DNA from: Clostridiales bacterium UBA7273 | Lineage (GTDB): Bacteria; Bacillota; Clostridia; Oscillospirales; Oscillospiraceae | Length of the DNA: 61,210 nt | Direction: 5' to 3' | Assembly (NCBI GenBank): GCA_002472405.1 | Contig: DKRV01000034.1 | Coordinates: 38,764-99,973 of the forward strand | Shown here: positions 38,840 to 46,979 of the stretch, piece after piece | Layout of the letters: the number at the start of each line of letters is the position of its first letter | Numbering within the stretch: the first letter of the stretch is position 1 | Notes under the pieces: generated by a model | Database searches by the model: none | Told to the model about the DNA's origin: nothing | Seen by the model: the letters and a program-made list of their open reading frames with translations, nothing else | Translations under genes and position numbers: made by a program

Positions 38840-40039
38840 ATGAGAGACCTGAAGCATCTGATCTATTTTGAAAGTCTCCTTCAGGAGGCGAACAACGCGC
38901 TTGTAAAGCAGGCGTGTTCCGAGGGCAAGCTTGCACTTGCCTACAACTGTTCTTACATACCAGAGCCGCTGCTCGATATTGAGGGCTGCTTCGGCGTAAG
39001 ACTGCGCGCTCCGGGATGTACTAATCCGGACCTTGCGACCTATTATATGACGAATCGCTCCTGCCCTTATTCCAAGAGCATACTTGAGCGTGCGTTTGAA
39101 GGCGGATACAATTTCATTTCCGCTCTCATAGGTCAGGAATGCTGCACCACGATGAACCGCATGGAGCAGTATTTCGAATACTGCAAGCTCATTCCGAACG
39201 AAAAATTCTTTACCGCCTGCATAGACATGCCGATAAAGAAGGGCGACTGGTATGCCGGATATTTTCGCCGCCAGATCGAGAAGAAAATACTCGCGCCCAT
39301 GAAGGAGACCTACGGCGTTGACTATTCCGAGGATAAGCTCATGGACGCGATTGAACGCCATAATGAGATATGCCGCCTCATCACCGAGATCGGAAGCTAT
39401 CGAAAACTCGATAACCCGACGATCACAGGCTATGAATTCCATGTTATTCAGCTCGTCACGCTCGTGTGCCCGAAATATCTTATCGTTGATAAGCTGCGCG
39501 AGACGGCCGAGGAGCTTAAAACCCGTGAGCCTGACGAAAAGCCCGATTACAGGGCAAAGGTCATGCTCGTCGGTAGCGAGATCGACGATCCGGAGTTTAC
39601 AAAGCTTGTCGAGATGTGCGGCGCGCGTGTCGTTGCCGACCGCTACTGCTTCGGCTCGCTGCCCGGCAGGGAAGAGATAGCCGTGCAGCCCGGACAGCAT
39701 CCGCTTGACGCGCTTGCAGAGCATTACATGAAGATAAACGAGTGTCCACGCTCGATGGGCACGGAAAATATCATCGCGCGCAAGCAGTATCTGTACGACA
39801 TTGCGAAGGAATACAAGGCCGACGGCATAATCCTTCAGAACATGAAGTTCTGCGAATACTGGGGCTATGAGCGCGCCATCGCCGCAAAGTGGCTGGCCGA
39901 GGGACTTAATGTTCCGTCGGCAATACCCACCTGCCAGATAGAGCGCGACTACGCAAACGCCGCGACCGGCCAGCTCCGCACGAGATTCCAGGCGTTCGTC
40001 GAATCGCTTGAGATCAAAAAGCTCCAGGCTAACGCATGA
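38840..40039 (+). CDS. 2-hydroxyacyl-CoA dehydratase-family subunit, module 1, small subunit
   Basis: About 399 residues from the ATG at 38840, which has GGGGGA upstream and is mirrored in the paralogue. The protein opens MRDLKHLIYFESLLQEANN and contains the 2-hydroxyacyl-CoA dehydratase fold: TYYMTNRSCPYSK, VMLVGSEIDDPEF, DRYCFGSLPGREEI and KEYKADGIILQNMKFC. Members of this family hold [4Fe-4S] clusters and dehydrate 2-hydroxyacyl-CoA (or reduce aromatic acyl-CoA) after one-electron activation by an ATP-dependent activase. No activase gene is in the window. Its paralogue at 46980-48176 has the same size and the same ends. The substrate is unknown. Confidence 0.82.
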   Translation: MRDLKHLIYFESLLQEANNALVKQACSEGKLALAYNCSYIPEPLLDIEGCFGVRLRAPGCTNPDLATYYMTNRSCPYSKSILERAFEGGYNFISALIGQECCTTMNRMEQYFEYCKLIPNEKFFTACIDMPIKKGDWYAGYFRRQIEKKILAPMKETYGVDYSEDKLMDAIERHNEICRLITEIGSYRKLDNPTITGYEFHVIQLVTLVCPKYLIVDKLRETAEELKTREPDEKPDYRAKVMLVGSEIDDPEFTKLVEMCGARVVADRYCFGSLPGREEIAVQPGQHPLDALAEHYMKINECPRSMGTENIIARKQYLYDIAKEYKADGIILQNMKFCEYWGYERAIAAKWLAEGLNVPSAIPTCQIERDYANAATGQLRTRFQAFVESLEIKKLQANA

Positions 40040-40057
40040 TCGAGGAGGGGAACAGCT

Positions 40058-41668
40058 ATGTGGAAAAGAAAAATCAGCATCAAAGAGCAGTACGGCACCC
40101 TTGAGCACTTTCTCAAAGGCGACGAGCCCTGCCATTACATTGGCCAGAGATACATTGAGGGCACGAACTTCTATGCTCGCCGCGAGTGGCGCGGAGTCAA
40201 GGACACTGCATTTGCGTTTTATAAATGGCTGTGCACATGGGTCAAAATGGCGATATTCGTCATGCACGATCCCGTGCGCATCGCAAAGGCTTTTTGGAAA
40301 TACCGTTGGCTGTCGGCATATCTTGCAGCTCCCATGATGGTAGATAAGTGGATCGAAGGCGACCGCGGCGAAGCGCTCAGAGCAGACCTTTATGCGCTCG
40401 ACTGCATGATCTCCGACTCGACCGATACGCTCTGGAAGAGCCTGCGCGCGGACAGAAAGCTCGGCGAGACCAAGTGGTCGGATGTCACCGTTGCGTTTGA
40501 CTACACTTTGCCCAAGCACATAATTTTCGGCTTCCCGGGACATTATGCGATCAATATGCAGCAGCACGCGGCATTCATGCTGCCGCTTATGCGCAAGCAG
40601 CTCGGCTGCTACTATGTCGATCAGGCCGTCGCCTGCGGCATTCCGGGCGATATGTGCACGCTGCCTCTTGTCGAGGTCGGCGTCGCGGTCGACAGGGAAT
40701 ACCCCGATATCGGCAACTGCTGGCTGACGACCAATAACCCCTGCGATGCGAACATGATGGATAACACAGCGATGTGGCGCGCGCTGTCAAACGACGGCAA
40801 AAAAGCGGTTCATCCGTTCACAACGCCTCTTATGTACGATGATCCCACGACCAAGGAGCTTGGCGTTCACGAGGTTTACTCAGCCATCGAATTTCTCGAG
40901 CAGCAGTTTGGCGTTCCGTTTAACTGGGATACGTTTATCGAGCATGTTGAGGACACCAACGAATTCAACCGCGGCTCACTCAACCGCTGGGATATCTACG
41001 CAAAGAGCGATAACGGCGCGCTCAACTCCGTAGTCCAGGGCCTGTTCCGCATTTATTTTTATCAGCAGGGCGGAACGAAATATTTCAAGAAGGCCAACAA
41101 AAAGATAAATAAGGTATTTGAAAAGTGCGTGCGCAAGAACATCCACCCGTTCCCGCTTGCGCGTCACCGTGCGCTTGCATGGTCATGCGGCTCGACCTAC
41201 TACGCCCACGGCGTCCAGTGGCTGTATAACTGCTGGGGCATCATGACGGTCATCAACATGGACTCGCTCACCGGTCACAATATCGTTGATACCACCGATC
41301 GCGAGACCATGATGAGCGACATTGCCGACTGGCATGCAAGAACCCCGATGCGCACCCACACCGTCGGCGGCAACCGCCACCTCATGCAGATGTGGGAGAC
41401 TGCGGAAAAGTTTAATTGCGACACGATCATCATGTATGACGATATCGGCTGCAAGGGCATGGCCGGCGCGCAGGGCCTTCTCGAGGAGGAGTTCCATAAG
41501 CACCGCGACAGATTCAATATCATCTGGATGCCGCATTCTCTTATGGACTGCCGCATCGTTCCCACGAACGAGGCGCGCAAGACAGTCAACCAGTATATGC
41601 AGAGCGTTATGCACGAAGAGCCCATTGACCCGACGCTCGTCGATTTCGACGATGAGATGGGCTGGTAA
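40058..41668 (+). CDS. 2-hydroxyacyl-CoA dehydratase-family subunit, module 1, large subunit
   Basis: Large partner subunit of 536 residues, considerably longer than the 370-430 typical of HgdA/B or FldB/C. Residues 45-100 form a hydrophobic/aromatic segment (FYKWLCTWVKMAIFVM, then FWKYRWLSAYLAAP) that may touch the membrane. The dehydratase-like core follows, with conserved cysteines in LGCYYVDQAVACGIPGDMC, and the C-terminal half with MYDDIGCKGMAGAQGL and RIVPTNEARKTVNQYM. It starts 18 nt after the small subunit behind GAGGGG. It is paralogous to 48176-49756. The family call is good; reaction and substrate are not determined. Confidence 0.78.
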   Translation: MWKRKISIKEQYGTLEHFLKGDEPCHYIGQRYIEGTNFYARREWRGVKDTAFAFYKWLCTWVKMAIFVMHDPVRIAKAFWKYRWLSAYLAAPMMVDKWIEGDRGEALRADLYALDCMISDSTDTLWKSLRADRKLGETKWSDVTVAFDYTLPKHIIFGFPGHYAINMQQHAAFMLPLMRKQLGCYYVDQAVACGIPGDMCTLPLVEVGVAVDREYPDIGNCWLTTNNPCDANMMDNTAMWRALSNDGKKAVHPFTTPLMYDDPTTKELGVHEVYSAIEFLEQQFGVPFNWDTFIEHVEDTNEFNRGSLNRWDIYAKSDNGALNSVVQGLFRIYFYQQGGTKYFKKANKKINKVFEKCVRKNIHPFPLARHRALAWSCGSTYYAHGVQWLYNCWGIMTVINMDSLTGHNIVDTTDRETMMSDIADWHARTPMRTHTVGGNRHLMQMWETAEKFNCDTIIMYDDIGCKGMAGAQGLLEEEFHKHRDRFNIIWMPHSLMDCRIVPTNEARKTVNQYMQSVMHEEPIDPTLVDFDDEMGW

Positions 41669-41683
41669 GAAAGGAGAAGCAGC

Positions 41684-41842
41684 ATGAAAGTTCTGGCTAA
41701 AATAATGGGCATGGGCAGCCTCACGCTTGCCGCGCTCTTTGCGGTGTATTACTTCAATCTCGATATGCGCCTTATGCGCAGCGTCATTGTGCCGTTTCTC
41801 GATAAGCATTATGACAGCGTTAAGCGCGAGCACCTGATCTGA
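41684..41842 (+). CDS. 52-residue membrane microprotein of dehydratase module 1
   Basis: Small ORF of 52 residues starting MKVLAKIMGMGSLTL, 15 nt after the large subunit behind AAGGAGAAG. Residues 8-24 form one membrane span, followed by YYFNLDM, a conserved Pro, DKHYDSVKRE and a polar end. A homologue of 56 residues occupies the same position in module 2 (49772-49942) and shares Y-x-FNLDM, P-x-L and YD-x3-R. Conservation in two paralogous modules shows a selected protein. I infer a membrane anchor or small subunit for the dehydratase. Confidence 0.8.
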   Translation: MKVLAKIMGMGSLTLAALFAVYYFNLDMRLMRSVIVPFLDKHYDSVKREHLI

Positions 41843-41854
41843 GGAGGTTAAACC

Positions 41855-42127
41855 ATGAGCTATACAAATCACAATATCCTCCCGAGAGCGCTGTCCTACG
41901 AGGAGAAGGAAAACAGAAAAAAAGGCATATACGACAGCTTTGCAAATTACCTAGTCTATTGTCCGAAATGCAAGCACGTTGCAAAGACCAATATGTATAT
42001 CCAGCGCGCCGAGGCCTATATCGACGAGCTGCATGAGCGCGGCACCGTCTGCCCCAAGTGCGGCGATAGCGACTGGACGCTCGGCTATCCCCTCGGAACG
42101 CTCACGGGCTTTGTGAAGTTCTCGTGA
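41855..42127 (+). CDS. Zinc-ribbon protein of dehydratase module 1
   Basis: Protein of 90 residues with two CPKC knuckles (residues 36-39 and 66-69), forming a probable zinc ribbon or rubredoxin-like metal site. Between them is a helical stretch (YIQRAEAYIDELHERG). GAGGAGG precedes the ATG, 12 nt after the microprotein. It has no counterpart in module 2. A role in electron delivery or subunit assembly is possible; I do not recognise the family. Confidence 0.7.
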   Translation: MSYTNHNILPRALSYEEKENRKKGIYDSFANYLVYCPKCKHVAKTNMYIQRAEAYIDELHERGTVCPKCGDSDWTLGYPLGTLTGFVKFS

Positions 42128-42148
42128 GCACAACAAATCTCAGATTAT

Positions 42149-42215
42149 GGCGTGAAATGTAAAACTTGCATTAAGGAAATGTTAATAATACAGAATTTTT
42201 AAGTATTTTCACGCC
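42149..42215. repeat. Spaced inverted repeat
   Basis: GGCGTGAAAT (42149-42158) and ATTTTCACGCC (42205-42215) are inverted copies separated by about 46 AT-rich nt, in the gap between module 1 and the nucleotidase gene. It could be a weak terminator for module 1, since no other is visible, or a regulator-binding pair. Confidence 0.4.
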
Positions 42216-42250
42216 GTAATTAGTGCTAATGCCGAAAATGAAATGAACGC

Positions 42251-42279
42251 TGGACTTAGCACGGAAGAAGGGGTATAGT
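42251..42279 (+). promoter_or_regulatory. Promoter of the SLH-anchored nucleotidase
   Basis: TGGACT (42251-42256), 17-nt spacer, TATAGT (42274-42279). The leader then contains a small hairpin CATCGAA/TTCGATG (42291-42309) before the AAAGGAG ribosome site. Confidence 0.5.
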
Positions 42280-42336
42280 TTTGTTGAAGGCATCGAAATT
42301 GATTCGATGTAAAAAATAAACAAAGGAGATACTTGA

Positions 42337-44682
42337 ATGAAGAAAAGACTGTCACGCTTTCTGGCATTCATGCTCGTACTGTGCATGGTAATGACCATGG
42401 TGCCGGCTGCATTTGCCGACTCCAACGAGGTTCAAATACTCTTCCTCGACACATCCGACGTGCATGGACAGCAGTTTGCAACTGACTACACGCAGGATGC
42501 AGACAAATCCGGAACCCATTATCAGGCCATGACAAGGGTTGCCACATATGTCAAGCAGCAGCGCGCAGAGTACAAAAACGTATTCCTGAGCGACTCGGGC
42601 GACACTATTCAGGGCACACCGCTGACCTATTACTATGCGTTCTATCAGAAGGATACACAGGATCCTGCCATGAAGGTCATGCGTATGATGGACTACGACA
42701 TGTGGGTCGTGGGCAATCATGAGTTTAACTACGGCATGGATATTCTTCAGCGCCAGCTTGATTACCTGACCTCCGCTTCCACAGAGACCGAATCTCAGGT
42801 CGGCGTTTCCATGGCAAACTATCTCGATGCAAGCACCAATAATGACACAAGCCGCGACTGGAAAACCTGGAACGGTTATGCTCCTTACGTCATCAAAGAG
42901 TATGACGGCGTTAAGGTCGCAGTCATGGGCATAGGCAACCCCAACATCGCAAACTGGGATGTTCCTGAAAACTGGAAGGGCATCTACTTTGCCGGCGTTG
43001 TCGAAACCTATAAGCACTACGAAGCCGAGATGAAGGCACAGGCAGACCTCATCGTTCTCGTCAGCCACAGCGGCATCGACGGCGATCCCGAGAACTCCGA
43101 CTTCATCCGTGAGCTCGTCTCCACCACCAACTCTATCGACCTCGTTTTCTCCGGTCATGAGCACCGCAACGGTGTTACCAAGATCGCAAACACCGACGGC
43201 AAGGAGATTCCCGTTATCTCCCCGAGCACCAAGGCAGCCGTCGTCGGCCGCGCACTGTTCACCTACAATAAGGCTACCAAAGAGTACACCGTTGAGGCTT
43301 CAAACGAGCCTATGACCAAGCGTGAAGGCCGCGTTACGGAGGCACTCTACGAGCCGGATGCAGACATTACCGCAGCACTTCAGCCGTATGAGACAGCAAC
43401 CTGGAACGACTACATGCTCAAGCCCATCGGCAAGGCAAGCGGCGACTTCACCGCCTCCGGCCTCGGTACCGCTCCTTCGGCATTCGTTGACCTTGTAAAC
43501 CAGGTCCAGATCTGGGGCGCATACGACCGCACCGGCGAAAACACTCCCAATGACAAGAGCGACGATACCCCGGCTCAGCTCTCCATCACCGCTCCTCTTA
43601 CCTCCGGCAATGCCGCAAACCTCATCCCGGCAGGCGATATCAAGCTTGGCGATATGTTCCGCCTTTACCGCTACGAGAACTGGTTCTACCAGATCACCAT
43701 GAGCGGCAAGGAAGTACGCACCTGGCTTGAGTGCTCCGCCTCCAAGGTCGTTACCAACGAGGACGGCACCTACGGCATCACCGGCGGCCTTACCTATTAC
43801 GATGTCATCTACGGCGACGGCTTCAGCTATGTCATTGACCCCAGCGCTCCCTCCGGCAGCCGCATAGCCTCCATGACCTACAACGGCAAAGAGGTTCAGG
43901 ATACCGATACCTTCACCGTCGTTATCAATAACTATCGCTTCAACGGCGGCGGCAACTATGTCAGCTACATCAACGAGCACGGCTGCGACTTTAAGCCTAA
44001 CGACGAAAGCCGCGTTATCTACTCCACCCAGTACGATATGATCCAGGGCGAGGACAAGGGCCAGGCCCGTAACCTTCTTGCCGATTACATCACCGCAAAG
44101 GGCACCATCGACCCCAAGATCAAGTCCACCTGGAAGATCGAGGCCAAGGGCTTTGAAAATCCGTTCAGCGACGTCAAAGAGGGAACCTACTATTACGACA
44201 GCGTAATGGATCTTGCAGAGAAGAACATAGTCAAGGGCACCACCGCAACCACCTTCGAGCCTTACGCTTCCTGCAACCGTGCACAGGCAGTCACCATGCT
44301 GTGGCGTGCGGCAGGCTCTCCCGAGCCCAAGACCACCACTACCTCCTTCACCGATGTAGCTGCCGGCAGCTACTACGAGAAGGCAGTCCTTTGGGCAGTT
44401 GAAAACGGCATCGTCAAGGGCACGACCGAGACAACGTTCAGCCCCTATGACGTTTGCAGCCGCGCCCAGATCGTGACCTTCCTCTGGCGCAGCGAGAAAT
44501 CCCCCGACGCAAGCGGCACAAACACATTTGAGGACGTTCAGTCCGGCGCATACTACTCCGTCGCTGTCCTTTGGGCACTCGACGAGGGCATCACCAAGGG
44601 CTACACCGCCACTCAGTTTGTTCCCAACGGCGTTTGCAACCGCGCCCAGATCGCAACCTTTATCTTCAGATCAATGAACTAA
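42337..44682 (+). CDS. Secreted 5'-nucleotidase/cyclic phosphodiesterase-family protein with three SLH domains
   Basis: Protein of 781 residues with a Sec signal peptide (about 1-27, ending AAFADS). A calcineurin-like phosphoesterase domain follows with all metal motifs: DTSDVHGQ, SDSGDTIQG, GNHEFNYG, VSHSG and SGHEHRNG. Then comes a 5'-nucleotidase C-terminal domain (about 370-600). Three S-layer homology repeats (from about residue 610: FSDVKEGTYYYDSV, SFTDVAAGSYYEKAV, FEDVQSGAYYSVAV) anchor it to the cell wall. It would release phosphate and nucleosides from extracellular nucleotides. Codon bias is strong, as in modA, suggesting high expression. Confidence 0.93.
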   Translation: MKKRLSRFLAFMLVLCMVMTMVPAAFADSNEVQILFLDTSDVHGQQFATDYTQDADKSGTHYQAMTRVATYVKQQRAEYKNVFLSDSGDTIQGTPLTYYYAFYQKDTQDPAMKVMRMMDYDMWVVGNHEFNYGMDILQRQLDYLTSASTETESQVGVSMANYLDASTNNDTSRDWKTWNGYAPYVIKEYDGVKVAVMGIGNPNIANWDVPENWKGIYFAGVVETYKHYEAEMKAQADLIVLVSHSGIDGDPENSDFIRELVSTTNSIDLVFSGHEHRNGVTKIANTDGKEIPVISPSTKAAVVGRALFTYNKATKEYTVEASNEPMTKREGRVTEALYEPDADITAALQPYETATWNDYMLKPIGKASGDFTASGLGTAPSAFVDLVNQVQIWGAYDRTGENTPNDKSDDTPAQLSITAPLTSGNAANLIPAGDIKLGDMFRLYRYENWFYQITMSGKEVRTWLECSASKVVTNEDGTYGITGGLTYYDVIYGDGFSYVIDPSAPSGSRIASMTYNGKEVQDTDTFTVVINNYRFNGGGNYVSYINEHGCDFKPNDESRVIYSTQYDMIQGEDKGQARNLLADYITAKGTIDPKIKSTWKIEAKGFENPFSDVKEGTYYYDSVMDLAEKNIVKGTTATTFEPYASCNRAQAVTMLWRAAGSPEPKTTTTSFTDVAAGSYYEKAVLWAVENGIVKGTTETTFSPYDVCSRAQIVTFLWRSEKSPDASGTNTFEDVQSGAYYSVAVLWALDEGITKGYTATQFVPNGVCNRAQIATFIFRSMN

Positions 44683-44698
44683 TCTCTTTTTATCTCAG

Positions 44699-44729
44699 CT
44701 CCCCACGATTCTTCGTGGGGAGTTTTTTT
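44699..44729 (+). terminator. Intrinsic terminator of the nucleotidase gene
   Basis: A 10-bp stem (44699-44708 with 44713-44722), 4-nt loop and seven T residues. Confidence 0.93.
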
Positions 44730-44790
44730 GTTAATAATCCACACAAGAAGCAAAATTAATTCATACATTCATCCCAAAATGACAAATAAA

Positions 44791-44819
44791 TTGACAAATG
44801 CAATATGTTTTGCTAAAAT
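44791..44819 (+). promoter_or_regulatory. Strong promoter of the secreted protein/lipoprotein pair
   Basis: Consensus TTGACA (44791-44796), 17-nt spacer ending in TGC, TAAAAT (44814-44819). It leaves a leader of about 105 nt. An ATG-initiated frame of 17 codons (44841-44894) lies in the leader but has only a poor ribosome site, so I do not call it a gene. Confidence 0.8.
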
Positions 44820-44931
44820 TAACCTAAACAAGGCAGGCGTATGTCGACGAGCCGATATAGAGGAGGTGTTAAGCTTTCGGCACATTCATTTTGAAGAATG
44901 ACGTTGTTATTATGGAAAGGATGGGGCTATT

Positions 44932-45741
44932 TTGAAAAAATTCAGCATATCTATGATTTTAGCTGTTGTTATGATTTTCTCAGTGTTTTCCGTAAGCGCC
45001 AGCGCTCTCGATTGCACGGTTGGTTACGCCGGTGTTAACAATTACAAACCATATTGCTCGAAAGGTGATCGGGCCGGAGTTAATTATTGCAGAAATCTTG
45101 ATGCCCAAATTCAGCGAATCTATATTAGCTTCGGCGGTACCAGAACAACTAAATTTAAATACGAGAATAATAGTGTTACCAAGACAAATTTGCTGAGTAC
45201 CAACAACAAACCGGCTACATGGTTTATATGGTCAGGGCATGGGTTCAATGAATGGTCAGATAAAAACTCATTCCATTTACCGTACTATAATGGCTATACG
45301 CATAAGTCATTGGTAAACGGAGGCGAATTAAATCCAAATATCAACTTCTCTACTCTTGATGCAAGCTTTAAACATAAATATGTTGTTGCCTATACATGTA
45401 ATTGGCTTGCAAATGGCGGCAGTACCACAAAACAGGAAAATATTTTTAAGACCATGAAGGGCACGAGAATTATGATGGGATTTGCATCGGTGATGTTTTT
45501 GGATTCTCGTGAGGCAAACCTATTCGGCCTCTATATGGAATCAGATACGATCACAGATGCATTCATAAACGCTGCGAAAGTATATCAGCCGCAAAACAGT
45601 GATACTGTGATTGCAAGAGTCATGGGCTATAATGGAGCAAAAACCGACCACATATATAATGCTAACGCCAATGCACCGTACTATACCTCGTCACCGTCAA
45701 GTTTTTCAACATTTACGACTATTCGGATTCAACCGAAATAA
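44932..45741 (+). CDS. Secreted protein of unknown family with possible His/Cys protease dyad
   Basis: Protein of 269 residues from a TTG behind AAAGGATGGGG. It has a signal peptide (1-25, SASA then LDC). The mature part is rich in Asn, Tyr and Thr. WSGHG (His103) after a hydrophobic strand and VVAYTCNW (Cys156) after another strand resemble the catalytic His and Cys of caspase-fold (clan CD) peptidases or the related C-terminal region of uncharacterised secreted proteins; this is a motif-level suggestion only. Base composition is clearly more AT-rich than the neighbours, which suggests acquisition. The lipoprotein gene follows 42 nt later. Confidence 0.7.
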   Translation: MKKFSISMILAVVMIFSVFSVSASALDCTVGYAGVNNYKPYCSKGDRAGVNYCRNLDAQIQRIYISFGGTRTTKFKYENNSVTKTNLLSTNNKPATWFIWSGHGFNEWSDKNSFHLPYYNGYTHKSLVNGGELNPNINFSTLDASFKHKYVVAYTCNWLANGGSTTKQENIFKTMKGTRIMMGFASVMFLDSREANLFGLYMESDTITDAFINAAKVYQPQNSDTVIARVMGYNGAKTDHIYNANANAPYYTSSPSSFSTFTTIRIQPK

Positions 45742-45783
45742 GCAATTATGCTAAACAAAAAATTGTGAAAAAGGAGATAATAA

Positions 45784-46674
45784 ATGAAAAGAATAATAAA
45801 CGCGGTGATCGCGGCATTAATGCTCATTCTTTTGGCATCGTGCACTGGTAAGGCTAACACCGCAGTTGTACCAGCAATTCAGTTTGCAGCTCCCGGAGCT
45901 GAGGAGATAGCGCCGCCTGAAATGGCATCAAGCATTAAGCTCGACAGTACCACGATGCAGGTGTACTATATTGATATCCCTGATGGCGAAACCATGTTCA
46001 AGGAGTTTAACAGTGTGTCCGAAATCGCAAGTGACAATGTCGAGCTTATCAATAAGACAGACGATGGCTATTGGCTTTATAAAGCCGGCGACGGTACTCT
46101 GCTTATAGATACGAGCGCCGGATCATGGACATATTCAACACCGCTGCCGTCGGCTGCACCGGATAATATGCCGACGGATGCACAGGCGCAGCAGATTGCG
46201 GCCAAAGAAATTGCCGACAGTGGCCTCAAGATCGGTTCGACAAGCGACAGCGGCGTGCTGTCTTATACCACGGATGGTGACGAAAAAATACTGCAAAAAG
46301 ACGTGATATTTTATCCGACGGTTGACGGAAAGAACGTTTACGGCATATTCAGAACTACTGTCGGTATTGGTGAAGGCGGAAAAACCGTGTATTTCTCAAA
46401 GCAGTCGTTTGAACCCAAGGCCGGCGGAGAGGTCAAGCTTAAAAGCATAGATGAGGTCAAACAGAGCATTTCAAAAGGTGAGTTTATTTCAAACGCAGCA
46501 GGAGCTTCCGGCACTGCCACTATAACGGATTATGAGCTTTGCTATTACTGCGACGGTGTCGCGAAGGACGGTAAGCTGTATGTTCAACCGGTTTATGTGT
46601 TCTCGGCAGAGATAAATAATGCAGGAGAATCCGAACAAATCAAGGTGTTTGTAGATGCTGCATCGCAAGCATGA
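45784..46674 (+). CDS. Predicted lipoprotein of unknown function
   Basis: Protein of 296 residues with a lipoprotein signal: hydrophobic 6-18 and lipobox LLASC (Cys20). The mature part has no recognised domain; it is rich in Asp, Ser and Gly, and the C-terminal segment YCDGVAKDGKLYVQPVYVF looks like a repeated beta structure as in YycI or PepSY-like extracellular sensors. AAGGAG precedes the ATG. It shares the transcript of the secreted His/Cys protein and could be its inhibitor, receptor or substrate; this is inference. A strong terminator follows. Confidence 0.7.
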   Translation: MKRIINAVIAALMLILLASCTGKANTAVVPAIQFAAPGAEEIAPPEMASSIKLDSTTMQVYYIDIPDGETMFKEFNSVSEIASDNVELINKTDDGYWLYKAGDGTLLIDTSAGSWTYSTPLPSAAPDNMPTDAQAQQIAAKEIADSGLKIGSTSDSGVLSYTTDGDEKILQKDVIFYPTVDGKNVYGIFRTTVGIGEGGKTVYFSKQSFEPKAGGEVKLKSIDEVKQSISKGEFISNAAGASGTATITDYELCYYCDGVAKDGKLYVQPVYVFSAEINNAGESEQIKVFVDAASQA

Positions 46675-46688
46675 TCAATAATAAGCTG

Positions 46689-46725
46689 TGCTCCCCGATA
46701 TCGTATAGATATCGGGGAGCATTTT
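46689..46725 (+). terminator. Intrinsic terminator
   Basis: A 14-bp perfect stem (46689-46702 with 46708-46721), 5-nt loop and four T residues. It ends the secreted protein/lipoprotein transcript. Confidence 0.9.
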
Positions 46726-46979
46726 CACACTCCTCCCCCAAACATTTCAAACTAAACAAAAGCCTTGCAACAGCATATAACTCAACAGGCAGTATGAGCG
46801 AAAACATACAATCAGTGTAAAAATGTAGTTATAATATACAAAAAATATCTATATTAATAGACATAACGGAGAAAGTAAATAAATATATTGAATATAAATG
46901 ATTAAAATGATAAAATGTTAACATGCAGTATCCGAAAGGATCGCAATCGGAATTTAATATGAAATGGGGGAGTTTAACA
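46726..46979 (+). other. AT-rich upstream region of dehydratase module 2
   Basis: The gap from 46675 to 46979 (305 nt) contains the terminator at 46689-46725, a stray TATAAT (46830-46835) without a good -35, and the promoter at 46888-46916. No coding sequence is supported; the frame open from 46923 is only an upstream extension of the next gene. Confidence 0.6.
46888..46916 (+). promoter_or_regulatory. Promoter of dehydratase module 2
   Basis: TTGAAT (46888-46893), 17-nt spacer, TAAAAT (46911-46916), 63 nt before the ATG at 46980. It shares the segment TGATAAAAT and overall spacing with the module 1 promoter. Confidence 0.7.

Noticed and set aside
44841..44894. 17-codon frame in the leader of the secreted-protein unit
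   Set aside because: Weak ribosome site and no recognisable leader-peptide feature.
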